Assembly (NCBI RefSeq): GCF_963576615.1
Contig: NC_088717.1
Coordinates: forward strand, 55,631,526-55,695,525
Reading direction: 5' to 3'
Source of the DNA: Watersipora subatra
Lineage: Eukaryota; Bryozoa; Gymnolaemata; Cheilostomatida; Watersiporidae
Length of the DNA stretch: 64,000 nt
The translations under genes were made by a program, and so were the position numbers. This document shows positions 1 to 11,245 of the stretch, one piece after another. A model generated the notes under the pieces. It did not search any database, was not told the origin of the DNA, and saw only the letters and a list, made by a program, of their open reading frames with translations. How positions within the stretch are numbered: the stretch's first letter is position 1; the number at the start of each line of letters is the position of its first letter.

Positions 1-264
1 AAATCTACTAAAAATTCTGTGGAATTTCATTTTTAACGATAAAAAGCTGATTACCATCAGCCCTCATCAATGTAAATAGTGTAGCATTTAGGAGAATTTT
101 CCGTACTGCAACTCAGTAACTCAAGGACACAGGAATGGCAATCTTCTCACAAAAAGGATTATACTTAACCTACGGTTTAATTGCTAGTGGTCTTTGATGA
201 TTCGTTATCATATCACTGCTCATAGACGAACAATCATCAGCTAAATTAGGCAGGTAAAACCAAC

Positions 265-2914
265 CTGTAAAGACAGCAGGCCACAGCCTATTGTGAAGGC
301 AGCAGTTTTACCAATCTTTGTGAAAAGAAAACCGGCAACACTACAAACCAATAATAAGAATGTAAGTATTTAGTCAGGCAATATAATGAGAACCAAGGAC
401 TCTTCACATAATTGCTAGGGACTTCTGAGAACCTAAGGCTATTGACCAGAAGTATGTTGTGCACTCTGCATAAATTATGTTGGATTAAAGGTGATATTGT
501 CTGTACCAGATGTGAGAAATAGCAAAATAACACAAAGCAAACTCAATAAGAAATGAACGGATACAATAACCGTGTAACTGCGCCAACTAAACTAGGAGTA
601 ATAGTATTTATAATAAACAAATGCTCAAATAAACTAATATTAACATGTGTCAGTATATAGAATCATTCTCTCTGATATCTGAGTAAATGAGGTTTATGAC
701 ATAACTTAAGTGTAAATAAATATTACTTATTTTTACTAAAAAGATAACTAAAATTAACTCAATCCATTAAAATTTTCGGTTCACTACCTGAAGAGTGTGA
801 CAGCGTGAGACATAGCTGTAGTAGTCGAGGTTGTCTCACTTTTCATTATTCTTCTTATATGTAAACTAACATAATGATTGGATAGCAACAGTTCATCAGC
901 AATTTCTTTAATGATTATAGTAAAACTGAAAAGTATCTTTTGAGAAATTATGGTTGAAGAAGTGCATGTCAGATGAGTAGATGTACTCCTTGCAACTTGC
1001 CTGGAAACACATTCGAAAACTGAATATGGTTGTCCGACATTATACCTTTCACCTATCTTATATCTAATAGCTGGTTGTCCGACATTGTACCTTACACCTA
1101 TCTTATACCTAATAGCTGGTTGTCCGTCATTGTACCTTACACCTATCTTATATCTAATAGCTGGTTGTCCGACATTGTACCTTACACCTATCTTATATCT
1201 AATAGCTGGTTGTCCGACATTGTACCTTACACCTATCTTATATCTAATAGCTGGTTGTCCGACATTGTACCTTACACCTATTTTATATCTAATAGCTGGT
1301 TGTCTGACATTGTACCTTACACCTATCTTATATCTAATAGCTGGTTGTCCGTCATTATACCTTACACCTATCTTATATCAAATAGCTGGTTGTCCGTCAT
1401 TATACCTTACACCTATCTTATATCTAATAGCTGGCTGTCCGACATTATACCTTACACCTATCTTATATCTAATAGCTGGTTGTCCGTCATTATACCTTAC
1501 ACCTATCTTATATCTAATAGTAATTTGTTGGATTTCCACCCATATGTTAGCAAAAATTTGGCAGCATGACTAAATTTGTAAAATGCTGCAACATTTTTTT
1601 GTGAATGCTAATCATTTTTGGGACAGACTCAATAAATGTTTCCCTCGATCAGTTTCTTGGACAATCTTTTTACTATTTTAGTCTTGACTCATCAGTAATG
1701 CGATAGGTCTAATCAATGCACCTAACAACACCTAACAGAAAGAGTTGAGAGCTCGCCGTGCAGACATGTTACTTGTTAAAAGATTTATTGGGCGATGTTG
1801 TAATATGGTTGTCACCACAGGTGTCCTTTAGCGGGATATTGCCGAGGCCGGGCCGTAGTCTACACACACAAAAAACAACAAAGGTCCATGTAGTTATGAG
1901 CAAAAACAAAAGTATCCACCCAAATATCTCACCAATCCAATGAGCTGCACACACAAAAACTAAACCAATCAACAGAGCCACCCATCATGTCAAAATATTC
2001 CAAGTTTCAAGTCATGTCTTGCACAACTCGCCTTATGGTTTATTAAAACTTGTCCCAAAGTCCCTATTAAGTTGAGACTGTCCAATTACTGTTTTAGAAA
2101 TGGTCACCGCTGGCCTAGCCTAACGTCTTAATTTACCATCTCAGTAACTATCGGGGCATTGCTGATTGCTCCTGAATTTTTTGATTCCCTCTTCTAGCAA
2201 TACCCCGATAGTTGAGTGAGATGTTGAATCAGGACGTTAGGTTAGGCTAGCGGCGACCATTTCTAAACAGCAATTGGACAGTCTCAAATTAATAAGGACT
2301 TTAGGACAAGTTTTGATAAACCATAAGGTGAGTTGTGCAAGACATGACTTGAAACTTGGAATATTTTGACATGATCGGTGGCTCTGTCGATTGGTTTAGT
2401 TTTTGTGTGTGCTGCTCATTAGATTGGTGAGATATTTGGGTGGATACTTTTGTTTTTGCTCATAAATGCGTGGACCTTTGTTGTTTTTTTGTGTGTAGAC
2501 CACGGCCCGGCCTCGGCAATATCCCGCTAAAGGACACCTGTGGTTGTCACTATCCTTTTGACCTCTGACCTCTGATAGGAGTCAGCTACTGTACTAGATA
2601 AGATAAACTTGAGTCACAGCAACTTTGGTCTTCCTTGTATGACTATAAAGTTTGTTTTTGAAACTTCCTGGAAGCCTTAGATGTCATGGCTCTAAACTGA
2701 CAGAATAGTAAAAGGTCAATCACAAAGACATATAGTAGAAGAGAAACCCTACATACCAGCCACTCGCTCCTCCTAGCGCTGCCTGACCCCCTGGTGAACT
2801 CGGTGAAACTGAAGCTATGTATCTGAGAGCTTTGTCAACCTTACGTTCACTCCCATTGCGATTAGTATAGCGGGCTAGTAACGTCTCCGCATCTTCCACA
2901 AATTCCCAAGCAGA
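265..2914 (-). CDS. FUNDC1: FUNDC1-like gene, two internal exons (partial)
   Basis: FUN14-domain proteins are outer mitochondrial membrane proteins; FUNDC1 is a mitophagy receptor. Two exons are seen. The upstream exon is 2757-2914, with acceptor ttaacag and donor gtatgt; only one of its three frames is open. It encodes SAWEFVEDAETLL near its start and QAALGGASG at its end. The next exon is 265-340, with acceptor tttgtag and donor gttggt. The exons join in phase: TG plus T makes a Cys codon, giving GGASG-C-VAGFLFTKIGK and then GLLSLQ. This matches the first FUN14 transmembrane region as recalled from human FUNDC1 (GWCAGFLFQKVGK, ending LLLQ). The N-terminal part resembles FUNDC1 only loosely. 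The first coding exon and the C-terminal exons are not seen and must lie above 2914 and below position 1. The 2.4-kb intron holds a minisatellite and a foldback element. Confidence 0.75.
341..1026. other. FUNDC1-like intron, left part, nothing recognised
   Basis: AT-rich intron sequence between the two FUNDC1-like exons. A short open block at 788-835 on the minus strand has a possible donor, but it is not needed because the flanking exons join in phase without it. No repeat or RNA gene was seen. Confidence 0.5.
1027..1520. repeat. 45-bp minisatellite, about 11 copies
   Basis: The unit begins CTGGTTGTCCGACATTGTAC and ends TATCTAATAG. It repeats every 45 bp about eleven times with few substitutions. 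Because 45 is a multiple of 3, two plus-strand frames stay open and give a 15-residue peptide repeat. There is no start context, composition or neighbour supporting expression, and the array lies inside a host intron, so it is read as a noncoding minisatellite. Confidence 0.9.
1816..2542. mobile_element. hAT-like foldback MITE, 727 bp
   Basis: Two inverted arms of about 345 bp face each other around a loop of about 32 bp (near 2164-2195). The ends are CACAGGTGTCCTTTAGCGGG and its reverse complement. The element is flanked by a perfect 8-bp direct repeat GTTGTCAC (1808-1815 and 2543-2550), the duplication size made by hAT transposases. No transposase is encoded, so it is non-autonomous. It lies in the FUNDC1-like intron. 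The arms differ by scattered substitutions, so it is not brand new. Superfamily assignment rests on TSD length and termini only. Confidence 0.85.
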
Positions 2915-3124
2915 CTGTTAATAAAAAATTCCCTCAATGACATGGAATGGGTGTTGAAGGTTTACAAAGGATGATGTCACATTGTAATAACAAAAAGCAT
3001 GTTGAGTACAGTATTTAGTTCAGCTTGGATGGAGGCTCTCCAATATGAACAAGTGGTTTTTACAAATAGAGATGTATTATGTAAAAGTATTTAGTCAAAT
3101 TATTTTATGACAGGCCCCTACAAA

Positions 3125-4012
3125 TCTATATATATAAATCTCAAAAGTTTGTGTGTCTGTCTGTGTGTCCTTCGGTATGTCCAGTTATAGCTATTACATT
3201 GTTGGAATGAAACGCTCGCAGTGTGCTGGATATGAATTCACTGAGATTACAACCGCAAGTTTTAAACCACACATTTAACTACTGAGTTATACAGTCCTTA
3301 GCATTCTATCGCTCATACCATTTACCGTATACCGGATGCACACGCTAAATGTGCACTTTTAATTGTTAACTAATATTACCTTTTGCAGTTGTTATTTTTT
3401 TGAATTGTTTAAAAATTAATTTTTGGCGGCTATTATCTACTTGTTTAATTTGTAATTTTTAGAGTGCCTTTTAAGTGTGCCGTTTCAATTTCAAATGTGC
3501 CATTACACTTCTATTTCCAGTTTTTTGTAAGGTTCGATTACTAAATTGGTAAAGGCTAATAATTTTCATGCGGACATTTGTATTATCTCAAGTGGGAATA
3601 GCCTCTACATTCTCTGTCTGCTCGGTCAGACAAGGTACCAGACAAAGACAGTCCGATATCCCATTTTTACATTTGTACCAATATCAAGAGGTACCAGTAT
3701 CGTCGTATTCAAAGTTTTGATGGATAGCCTCTGCTGGAAAGGTAACCTTTTTATACATTGCACTTCTATGCATGAATTGTTATTATTAATTCAACATATT
3801 CAGGATTTCTATTTTTTTCTCAGTTCATATCAATTGTATCATTACCCAATCGTCTTATTGTAATTGTGGCAAAACAGACTTAATTTAGCTATTACTTGCT
3901 AATTATTTCTAATTTAAATTTAAACACTTTTATAATTGTTTCTTAATTTATTTGACCTGCAGACTTTATTTTATCACCTTTTATTACCCGGCAAAGCCAG
4001 GCATTCAGCTAG
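3125..4012 (+). mobile_element. Non-autonomous Helitron, 888 bp
   Basis: The 5' end is TC followed by an AT-run (TCTATATATATAAATCTC). The 3' end has a short GC hairpin (CCCGGC, loop AAA, GCCAGG) about 10 bp before a terminal CTAG. The host base before the element is A and the base after is T, the classic AT target of Helitrons, with no target-site duplication. No Rep/helicase protein is present. A 105-codon open frame inside (3546-3863) has no recognisable features. The element lies just upstream of the FUNDC1-like exon at 2757-2914, probably in an intron of that gene. Confidence 0.8.
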
Positions 4013-4239
4013 TCTTCCATACACAACAACTAATACATAATAATACTAACTTGACCAAGACAAATGCTAAATTGAGCCACACTTAACAACAGCAAGTTTT
4101 TCCAACTTTTTATTAAGTTTCCAGTTTTTATCTATTTGAAAAAATGGAATTAGAAAAACTGGTTGACTAATCTTGATGTAACTAGGGTAAAATAGAATAA
4201 CCATTTCATTATAATTCTGCATTATTTGCTTGCTATGTC

Positions 4240-4715
4240 TTTATTGTGGTAATACCTTATTCTGGTATTACCTTATGGTGGTATTTACCTCATTGTGGTA
4301 ATGATTGATTGTGGTATTCGCTATATAATGGTATTTGCCTTAGTGCGGTATTGCCTTATTGTGGTATTGCCTTATTGAGGTGTTTGCCTTATTCTAGTAT
4401 TACCTTATTGTGGTATTGCCTTATTGTGGTATTTGCTTTATAGTAGTATTTGCCTTAGTGTGGTATTGCCTTATTGTAGTATTGCCTTATCGCGGTATTG
4501 CCTTATTGAGGTATTGCCTTATTGTGGTACTTGCCTTATTCAGGTATTGTCTTAGTGCGGTATTTGCCTTCCTACAGTATTTGCCTTACCACTGTCTTTG
4601 CCTTATTGCGGTATTTGCTTTATTGTGAAACTTACTTTTTTGCAATATTTATTTTATGGTGGTATTGCTTTATCACGATATAGTCTTACTGCAGTATTTG
4701 CCTTATTGCAATGTT
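4240..4715. repeat. Degenerate 16-17-bp tandem repeat
   Basis: Repeats of the type CCTTATTGTGGTATTG run for about 470 bp with frequent substitutions and small length changes. The open frame at 4410-4628 is a by-product of the repeat. Confidence 0.8.
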
Positions 4716-5771
4716 TGCCTGCGATACTTTGATGAAATGCACTTGTAACTTATTATAAAAATACTGATTGTATACCTTAGTTGAAAAGCAAAGCAAAAAT
4801 TGCCAGAAGTTTCCCTTTATCCTTTGATTATGTTAATCTACAACTTGGGTTCCCAACCAGGGAGGAATTCCCCCTAGGCGGGCATTTTGAATATACAAGA
4901 GGTAAGCAGGGAAGTGTCTGATTTGTTTAATTTTTAACTTACAGAATATCCTGCAGTGCCGTATGTGTTTGGGCTTTATCATTTAAAATTTTTGTTTTAT
5001 CTATAACACTAGTTGCTAATAATGAGCTACTAGTCAGAATTCAGATATATGTGAACACATCCATCCAGATTTTAATTGGATAGTACGCTATACTAGTCAT
5101 AAACCAATTCACCGCCATGCCGAAAGTCATGTATTGTTGTGGGTTGTATGCGTGCTGTATAAAAACTAATATGTTGTTATATGTTTGGATATGTACGATA
5201 AAATGGGTTTATAATTTGTATCGGTTGTTTTAGTCATGCGAGTTAAAAGTGGGGAAGGGGAATCAAATTTATGAAAAGGCGTAAGGAAAGAACTAAATGA
5301 AAAAGATTGGGAACCCCTGATCTACAAGGAATAACTACCATAACCAACCTTTCAAAAACTACCAGTAATTATGGTGCATTGACGATTAGGAGGAGAGCTG
5401 GTAACAAAATGAAACAGCTTCAGACATATATCTAGCTTAAGTACACTGTTCCAGATGTGTTGATACCTTGTGTAGGAGTTTGTCAGAGATCAGTGTACCT
5501 ATGATGAACTTGTAGTGAATTTTAATCGGTATGTCAGCTTTTTAAAGTTACTTTTAGAAAAAGTGCTGCTTCAATAATTGTGATGTTGCCTTTGTGATAC
5601 TTTATATATGACATATGATATATTATGTTTATTATATATGCCTTTATCATATATTATATATGACAGTTGATATTTTAACAGTGGCTATCCAACCTGGATA
5701 CCATGAAAAGTATTTCTGTGAGAATAGCAAATAAATTTAAGTGTTTCCTTCTTAATCACTAATGACAACAG
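4716..5771. other. Intergenic, nothing recognised
   Basis: AT-rich sequence with a TATATG-rich patch near 5590-5665. No exon, RNA gene or element end was recognised. Confidence 0.4.
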
Positions 5772-5892
5772 ATCTAAGCCAAAAGGCTGTCTTGCACAGC
5801 CATCTTATAATCACCCAATTGTCGCTAACACGGATCCAGCAGTATCGCCACCACCTCATTATAACATGCCGGCTCCATATGATTGCATGTAG
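5772..5892 (+). CDS. Candidate terminal exon of an unknown gene
   Basis: A plausible acceptor (pyrimidine-rich cttcttaatcactaat, then gacaacag) is followed by a 40-codon frame ending in TAG at 5890-5892. The residues begin SKPKGCLAQPSYNHP and end SPPPHYNMPAPYDCM. Pro, Tyr and Asn richness and a PPxY-like stretch (PPHYNM) would suit the cytoplasmic tail of a membrane or adaptor protein. No upstream exon was found on the plus strand and no family is recognised. It could be a chance open frame: the evidence is only the acceptor and an unusually protein-like composition. Confidence 0.3.
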
Positions 5893-8029
5893 TGATTGGC
5901 TATTATAAAAAATACAAGGGCTTGAACATTCCACTATAGACTAGACTAGCTCAACCTCGGTGTTCTCATGTTGCCAGAATCAACCTCAAATACATCTTTA
6001 CGACTATATGACTATATGACTATTGCAAAAAAAACAGACTTGAGGACTGGAAGTAACAAAACTTCTCATCTGGATGCATATGAAACTGGATGAAAACATA
6101 GTGATCTGGCATAGAGCTAGTTTCAGGTAAAAACTATGAGTTTGCATATCTGATCTAAAGCAGATCTGCAAAATCCATCAAGTGTCTCAGTAGACAAAAA
6201 TCTCCACAAAAATGTACCACCATCCTCTTACAGACAAATAAAAATCTGCAAGTTGATGCTATTGATAAAGATGTCTATGAACTGTAAGATGTTCAAAAAC
6301 TGCAACAGAAATCACACAATAACATCTTATGAAAAAATAAAAACTTGTAGCAATGTTACTATAAAAAAAGTCTGAAACAAAAAAGACTACACCGGTTCAA
6401 ACTTGAGTGGTATAACCTTCGGCATGGCTGCTCATTGTTATAAGCTGCTGCCCACTCATGTCAGACAGTCCCTGATCAGATAGGTGTTATCACTTCATCA
6501 TGCGTTACAGGCATGGGTGTGCATGGTTTCAGCATCACGTTGTTCATCCAAGAAATCTATATTTTATTTTGCAATTTTGAATATCAAGACAATGACCCTT
6601 GGAATAGACATCAATTATGATCATAACTCTGAACATGTTGGTGCTTGAATAGCTGCTGTTACTCATCGAAAGCTGCTCGAGCACTTGATGGGTATAACAG
6701 CACTTTAAGAGATAAGACTCTTTGGAAGCGGTACCATCAAAAAACAAAAATGCGTAATTTACTGCTTCGAACGAATAAATAAAGTGGTAAGATTATATGG
6801 AAGAGTTTGCTGTGCACAACATTTTTGTCTCAAGCATTCATATATCTTTTACAATGTTTAATAGAGTCACTCATCGAGTATTCAACTTTAGTATACTCTT
6901 TATTTCTGCGTATGCTCTCAACTGTTGATGCCGAGGCCACAGTTGAAAACTTTTTTGTAAGCAGCTTAAAAGGGTGTTGCACAGCTGCCCTATGAATTAT
7001 CGTACTACGCTGCCAAGAGATATAAATGTCAACATGGGAGCTGACTAGAAAGACGGGCCACAGTGTCTTGGAAAGTTAAAGGTAGGAAAAATAAACGAGG
7101 TTTGCTGTCGAAATAATCTGATAATCATAAACACATTCTCTCGAAGAAACTGTTTTACAAAATTTTCTTGAACAGTGTACTTTTGACTTTATTATAGCAC
7201 TTGAAAAAACGAATAAAAAGAAGGTCCATAACACATGAACTTAGAACAGTGCAGATCATGATACAGATCCCATGTAGTGGTCTTCTGTAAGGGGCTCAAG
7301 CTAAAAGCCTTACCACAAAACAATGGTCAAAATTTTAAAGATTATTAAAAAATATGTTCTCACCAAATTTGAGTAGTTTTACAACTCACTATCTAAGAGG
7401 CTCAAAACGGGTAGCTCGGAACACAGCGATTAAAGATTGTGTGGTTGCCACCGCTAGAAGGCAAGTTATGAAAAGTTGTGACCGGCTGACCACCTGACTT
7501 CTATTCATCTAGTCAGTCTTGATAAAAAAGAGCTCTGCTTTCCTATAAAAAGAAGTCAATACTGAAAAACACAGAATGCCACATAGAGCAGTTGCACTGT
7601 GGGTCACTAAGGAGCAGATAAAGGGGCTCACTTTTCTTGGCCATTAGAGTATTTCACAATCTGGGTGATATTCGAGAAACGTACTATGGTATCAAAGTTG
7701 TACTCAAACCCTCTACTCAATCATTTGGCATCCCCTAAGGAAATGCTGATAAAGTCATCGCTGACATGACAAAGCTAGGCAATTAGACAGAAAAATTATA
7801 TACATGTATTATGCTAACTTACGCAGCAACGTGTTAGCCAAGTAGTGTAATCAATTGACTCAATCCCAACTTTCAACAAACTTGATGAATAACCATTTTC
7901 AGAAGAGGTTATGGAAGCAATACCTGCCGGCAAAATGAAAAACTCTGGAGAGCTGCTTTAAGCAGTGTATATGAACTTAGAAAACACATCTACGAGCTGA
8001 TCTTGAACTACTGAGCACACAAAACTGTA
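5893..8029. other. Intergenic or degraded repeat sequence
   Basis: No intact gene was recognised. The right part (about 7500-8029) may be the older 5' portion of the degenerate LINE that becomes recognisable further right. Open frames of 60-70 codons here have no family features. Confidence 0.35.
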
Positions 8030-8870
8030 CACCAAGACTTCAGAGATGCCAAAATTTCAACACTATTAAAAAAAACAATGGTTTTCAGGGTGACTTAACT
8101 ACTACTGAGACATATTCCTGTTCGGTGGGACTGAAAAAAAATGATGGCCCATTGGCTTCTCTCAACATTCTGCCTCCAACAAAATGGCTGAAATAATCTA
8201 TCCTGAATCACAATACATTTCAAAACCTGGTCGATTTACTTCTGATATATTTTGTGTCAGACAAATCTAGATAAAAGCTCTAAAGTGATGTGAGCCTCTG
8301 CATAAGGCTTTTGTTGATCCAACCAAAGTTTATGACTTGTTAATAAAAAAGCCTCGCAAAAGCAGTTTGTTCACTCTATTCCATTATCACTCATTAAATC
8401 TGTTTACGAGAATACGTATGATGGCAGTCAAAATGAAGTTGACCTGTCTGATCACTATCAAAGGAAACGAAAAGTAAAGCAAAGCTGTTTTTTTGCACCA
8501 ACCCTGTTTGGTGAGTGCTTCTTTGTTATTAGAAAAGCATATGTGCATATGGATAAATGAGTAGGTCTGTCAATTTTTTCACGTGATGATAAAATTTGCT
8601 TACTCTTTTGAGATTCAAAACGAAATAAAATGTTCAAGAACTAGTTGTTCAAGAATCTCTATACGCTGATGATGCAGCTTTTTCTGCATCATCTAAACAT
8701 GACTTCAAAAACTTTTTGGACTAGTTCTCACTAGCTTGCAAGGATTTCAGCATAAAAATTGATTTTAAATCAGTTGCTTTAGTTCAGTCATAAGATAATG
8801 CCCATCTTAAAACAGATGATACTTTCTTTGAAAAATATAGACTGTAAAATATTTTGTTCCGTGAGTGGAT
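8030..8870 (+). pseudogene. Degenerate LINE reverse transcriptase
   Basis: Fragments in several plus-strand frames follow the order of a non-LTR reverse transcriptase. A DFRDAKIS-like block lies near 8036, a block resembling the palm of LINE RTs (NGxxQGxxLAPTLF) near 8480-8520, and the catalytic box YADDAAF at 8662-8682 followed by SASSKHDFKNFL. Many frame changes and stops separate these blocks, so it is long dead. The style resembles RTE/Jockey-type LINEs; the clade is not certain. Neither end nor a poly-A tail was found. Confidence 0.6.
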
Positions 8871-9119
8871 TTCTGCAAAAAAAACAATATATGTTCTATA
8901 GATATAGACTACATAGATGTAAATATATGTTTGAAGCAAAAAATTGATCCAAGTAACTCTCCAGAATCCTTAACAAGTCAAGTCACAAGCCCTGATGATA
9001 ATGATGTAGATGTGCGACTGAATATATTGGAGTTTTTGTAGGCTTAGGTGAGATCTCCAGCTGTATCATATGAAAATATGAGGTGATGTCAAACTTGTTG
9101 CATTACACGCCGTGTACAG

Positions 9120-10150
9120 TGTCTCTCTGCCAAAGATGCGGATAATGAAAACACGATTGCAATTGTCAGTACAGATTTGTTTGAATGGCACAATAAATCA
9201 TATTTGGTAGCTGTGGATTCCTTCGCTGAATGTATTAAAGTGGATCTTCTTCACTGCACAACATCAACTGCTGTAATCAGCAATGTTCAAACAGTTTTGA
9301 AAAATTGAGCACATCACAAGTGCTCCAAACCACAATCAAGCCAATAAACTTGCAGAATGAGCAGTTCAGACTGAAGATGCTATTGGAGAAAATTGATTTG
9401 GATTGGTTTATTTATACATGGCTTTACTCAACCTGCAAAGTATGCCAAAAATGAGCTCATTTCTCCAATACAGACAAACTTAGCATGGGATCTCAATCAC
9501 CTCTTCCCATATTCAGAGAGCTTCTGGCTCCAAGCGTCTTAAAGAATAGAAAGATCAGATTTTTTTGTCTGAGCAGCGCCACAATGTGCTAGCGTGCGAT
9601 AATCAGGGAAGGCAGCCTCTTGTCCCATTACAGGCTAGAGATACCATGAGGACGTAGGCAAATAAAGGGTAAAGCACGCCGGCTAAGAAATTATTTTAAG
9701 GTTCAACAGATTAACTCAAACATAATCCTGATAAAAGTGGCTTGAGACAAACCCCTTAACAGCTCATGTATGTACCACAGCCAGAAATTTTCTTTCCCAA
9801 ACCAGAAACACATGCATTGATCCAACCCGTGACTAACCCAAAACTGTCTGCTATCACACCCACATCACCAGCCCATTCCCAATCGTATAATCACTCCTGT
9901 CTCAACACCTCGATCACATCGCCTCTCTGGCATATCGATCCCAAGCCAAGGCAGCCGCAACCGATCCACCACAACTAGTAAGTGTACACACTCTGGCAGT
10001 GTTTTGGTGCACCCTTCATCACGCCCAAGCAATCCATTTGTCTATAGCTAGAAAGGAAAGATATAACATTCTAATATTCTGTTATCTGCTTCTACTTTTT
10101 CATACTAACACTTTTTTTGTTTATACTCCATACCGATCACAATTTATGTT
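9120..10150 (+). mobile_element. Fossil Ty3/gypsy pol remnant (integrase side)
   Basis: Translated fragments recall a gypsy integrase core (YLVAVDSF near 9210) and the region after it (PLVPLQAR near 9625). The element is old and heavily broken, with many interruptions; no LTR was identified. From about 9304 onward the same sequence recurs at 41877-42830, so this remnant appears to have been part of the duplicated segment that made the tandem array. Confidence 0.6.
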
Positions 10151-10819
10151 ATTGGTCTTGTGTTGTTTTATATTGGTGATGGGGTTCTACTAATACACAA
10201 CTGACAAGTTTGTTGTATGAAAACATCAGCAAAACAAGATATCGAAAAAAGAACCTCAACAATTTACGCAATTTGCTTAATCATCAAAACGTCAACTATA
10301 TAAAAAAGATTCAACCAAAAAAGCCCACTCTAGATATCAGAGAACCACAAAAAATACATTCAGAAGATACAAGCCAAGACAAATTAAGAAAATCCATTAA
10401 TCAGCAAATCACAGAAAATCACAAAAAAAAATTAGACCTCTACCAAACATGACCAAAATAACTGGAGTTAGTCATCATTTCCAATCAGCACACACCTATG
10501 ACGTACTAAAGACAAGTCCACTAAAATACTAACCCTCTGCAACACAAACAACAGAATCTGAGTGCCTAAACACCTTCTCACAGGCTAACAGAAACGTTTA
10601 TAAGAGACAACAGCTCCAATGACTCAGCCTGTCTTTCTCAACCACCTGCTACGGCTCTCCTTCTCACAGCCTGTGGAGCCTCTTCTCCATCATCTGCTGA
10701 GCTTCCTCTCCTTCACTATTTCAACTACTGAGCCTCTCTACCTATAAACTGTCATGACTTTCATTTGACTGGCAAAACTCTCATTCGTACGAAATTGAGC
10801 AAAGAACATGGATGACTGA
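10151..10819. other. Intergenic, nothing recognised
   Basis: This stretch has no counterpart at the end of the second gypsy remnant (after 42830). A Lys/Asn-rich open frame (10210-10452) and a CT-rich stretch (10620-10740) show no family features. Confidence 0.35.
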
Positions 10820-11245
10820 GAACTACCGGCCTACAAAAGTCTGTGTAGACCGCATTTAAAGTATAGTGCAGCAGTGAGGGACCCACACCAACACTATCAA
10901 GTCTACAACATAGAAATGGTGCAAAATACAGCCGTACAATTCATTTCTAATGTAAGAAGAAGAGAAAGCATAACCAACATTTGTGAAGTGCGAAATCGAA
11001 AAACTCTAGCATCAAAGCATTACAACATTAGACACAACCTTCCGCATAGATTTGTAGCAAAGGAGGAAAATCATTCACCTCTTATCAGCTCATACGATGA
11101 ATTGATGGACAGTAAAGCTGAAGGCATCCCAAACACCAATGCTACAACTAGAGGTGACATATGTAAAAAACTACAATCCTTTATAAGAGGTTTTTTACTA
11201 CGAACTGTACGTGAATTAAAATCCCAGCTTCATATAGCAAACTAG
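10820..11245 (+). pseudogene. LINE reverse-transcriptase C-terminal fragment
   Basis: A continuous frame reads from about 10822 to the TAG after 11245. It contains YKSLCRPHLKYSAAVRDPHQ, IEMVQNTAVQFI and, at the end, LLRTVRELKSQL. This is the typical C-terminal end of CR1/Jockey-type LINE proteins (usual forms: RPxLEYAxxVWDPH, IExVQRRAARFV). It is truncated upstream by an in-frame stop and by lack of homology. It lies directly left of the start of unit A. Confidence 0.7.

Noticed and set aside
788-835. Possible small exon DNLDYYSYVSRCHTLQ with donor gtagtg on the minus strand
   Set aside because: The acceptor is poor and the flanking FUNDC1-like exons already join in phase without it.
1030-1573. 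Open frames of 179 and 162 codons with 15-residue repeats
   Set aside because: They arise from a 45-bp minisatellite inside an intron; two frames are open at once and neither has supporting context.
10210-10452. 80-codon Lys/Asn-rich frame
   Set aside because: Low-complexity composition, no family features, no conserved copy elsewhere in the window.
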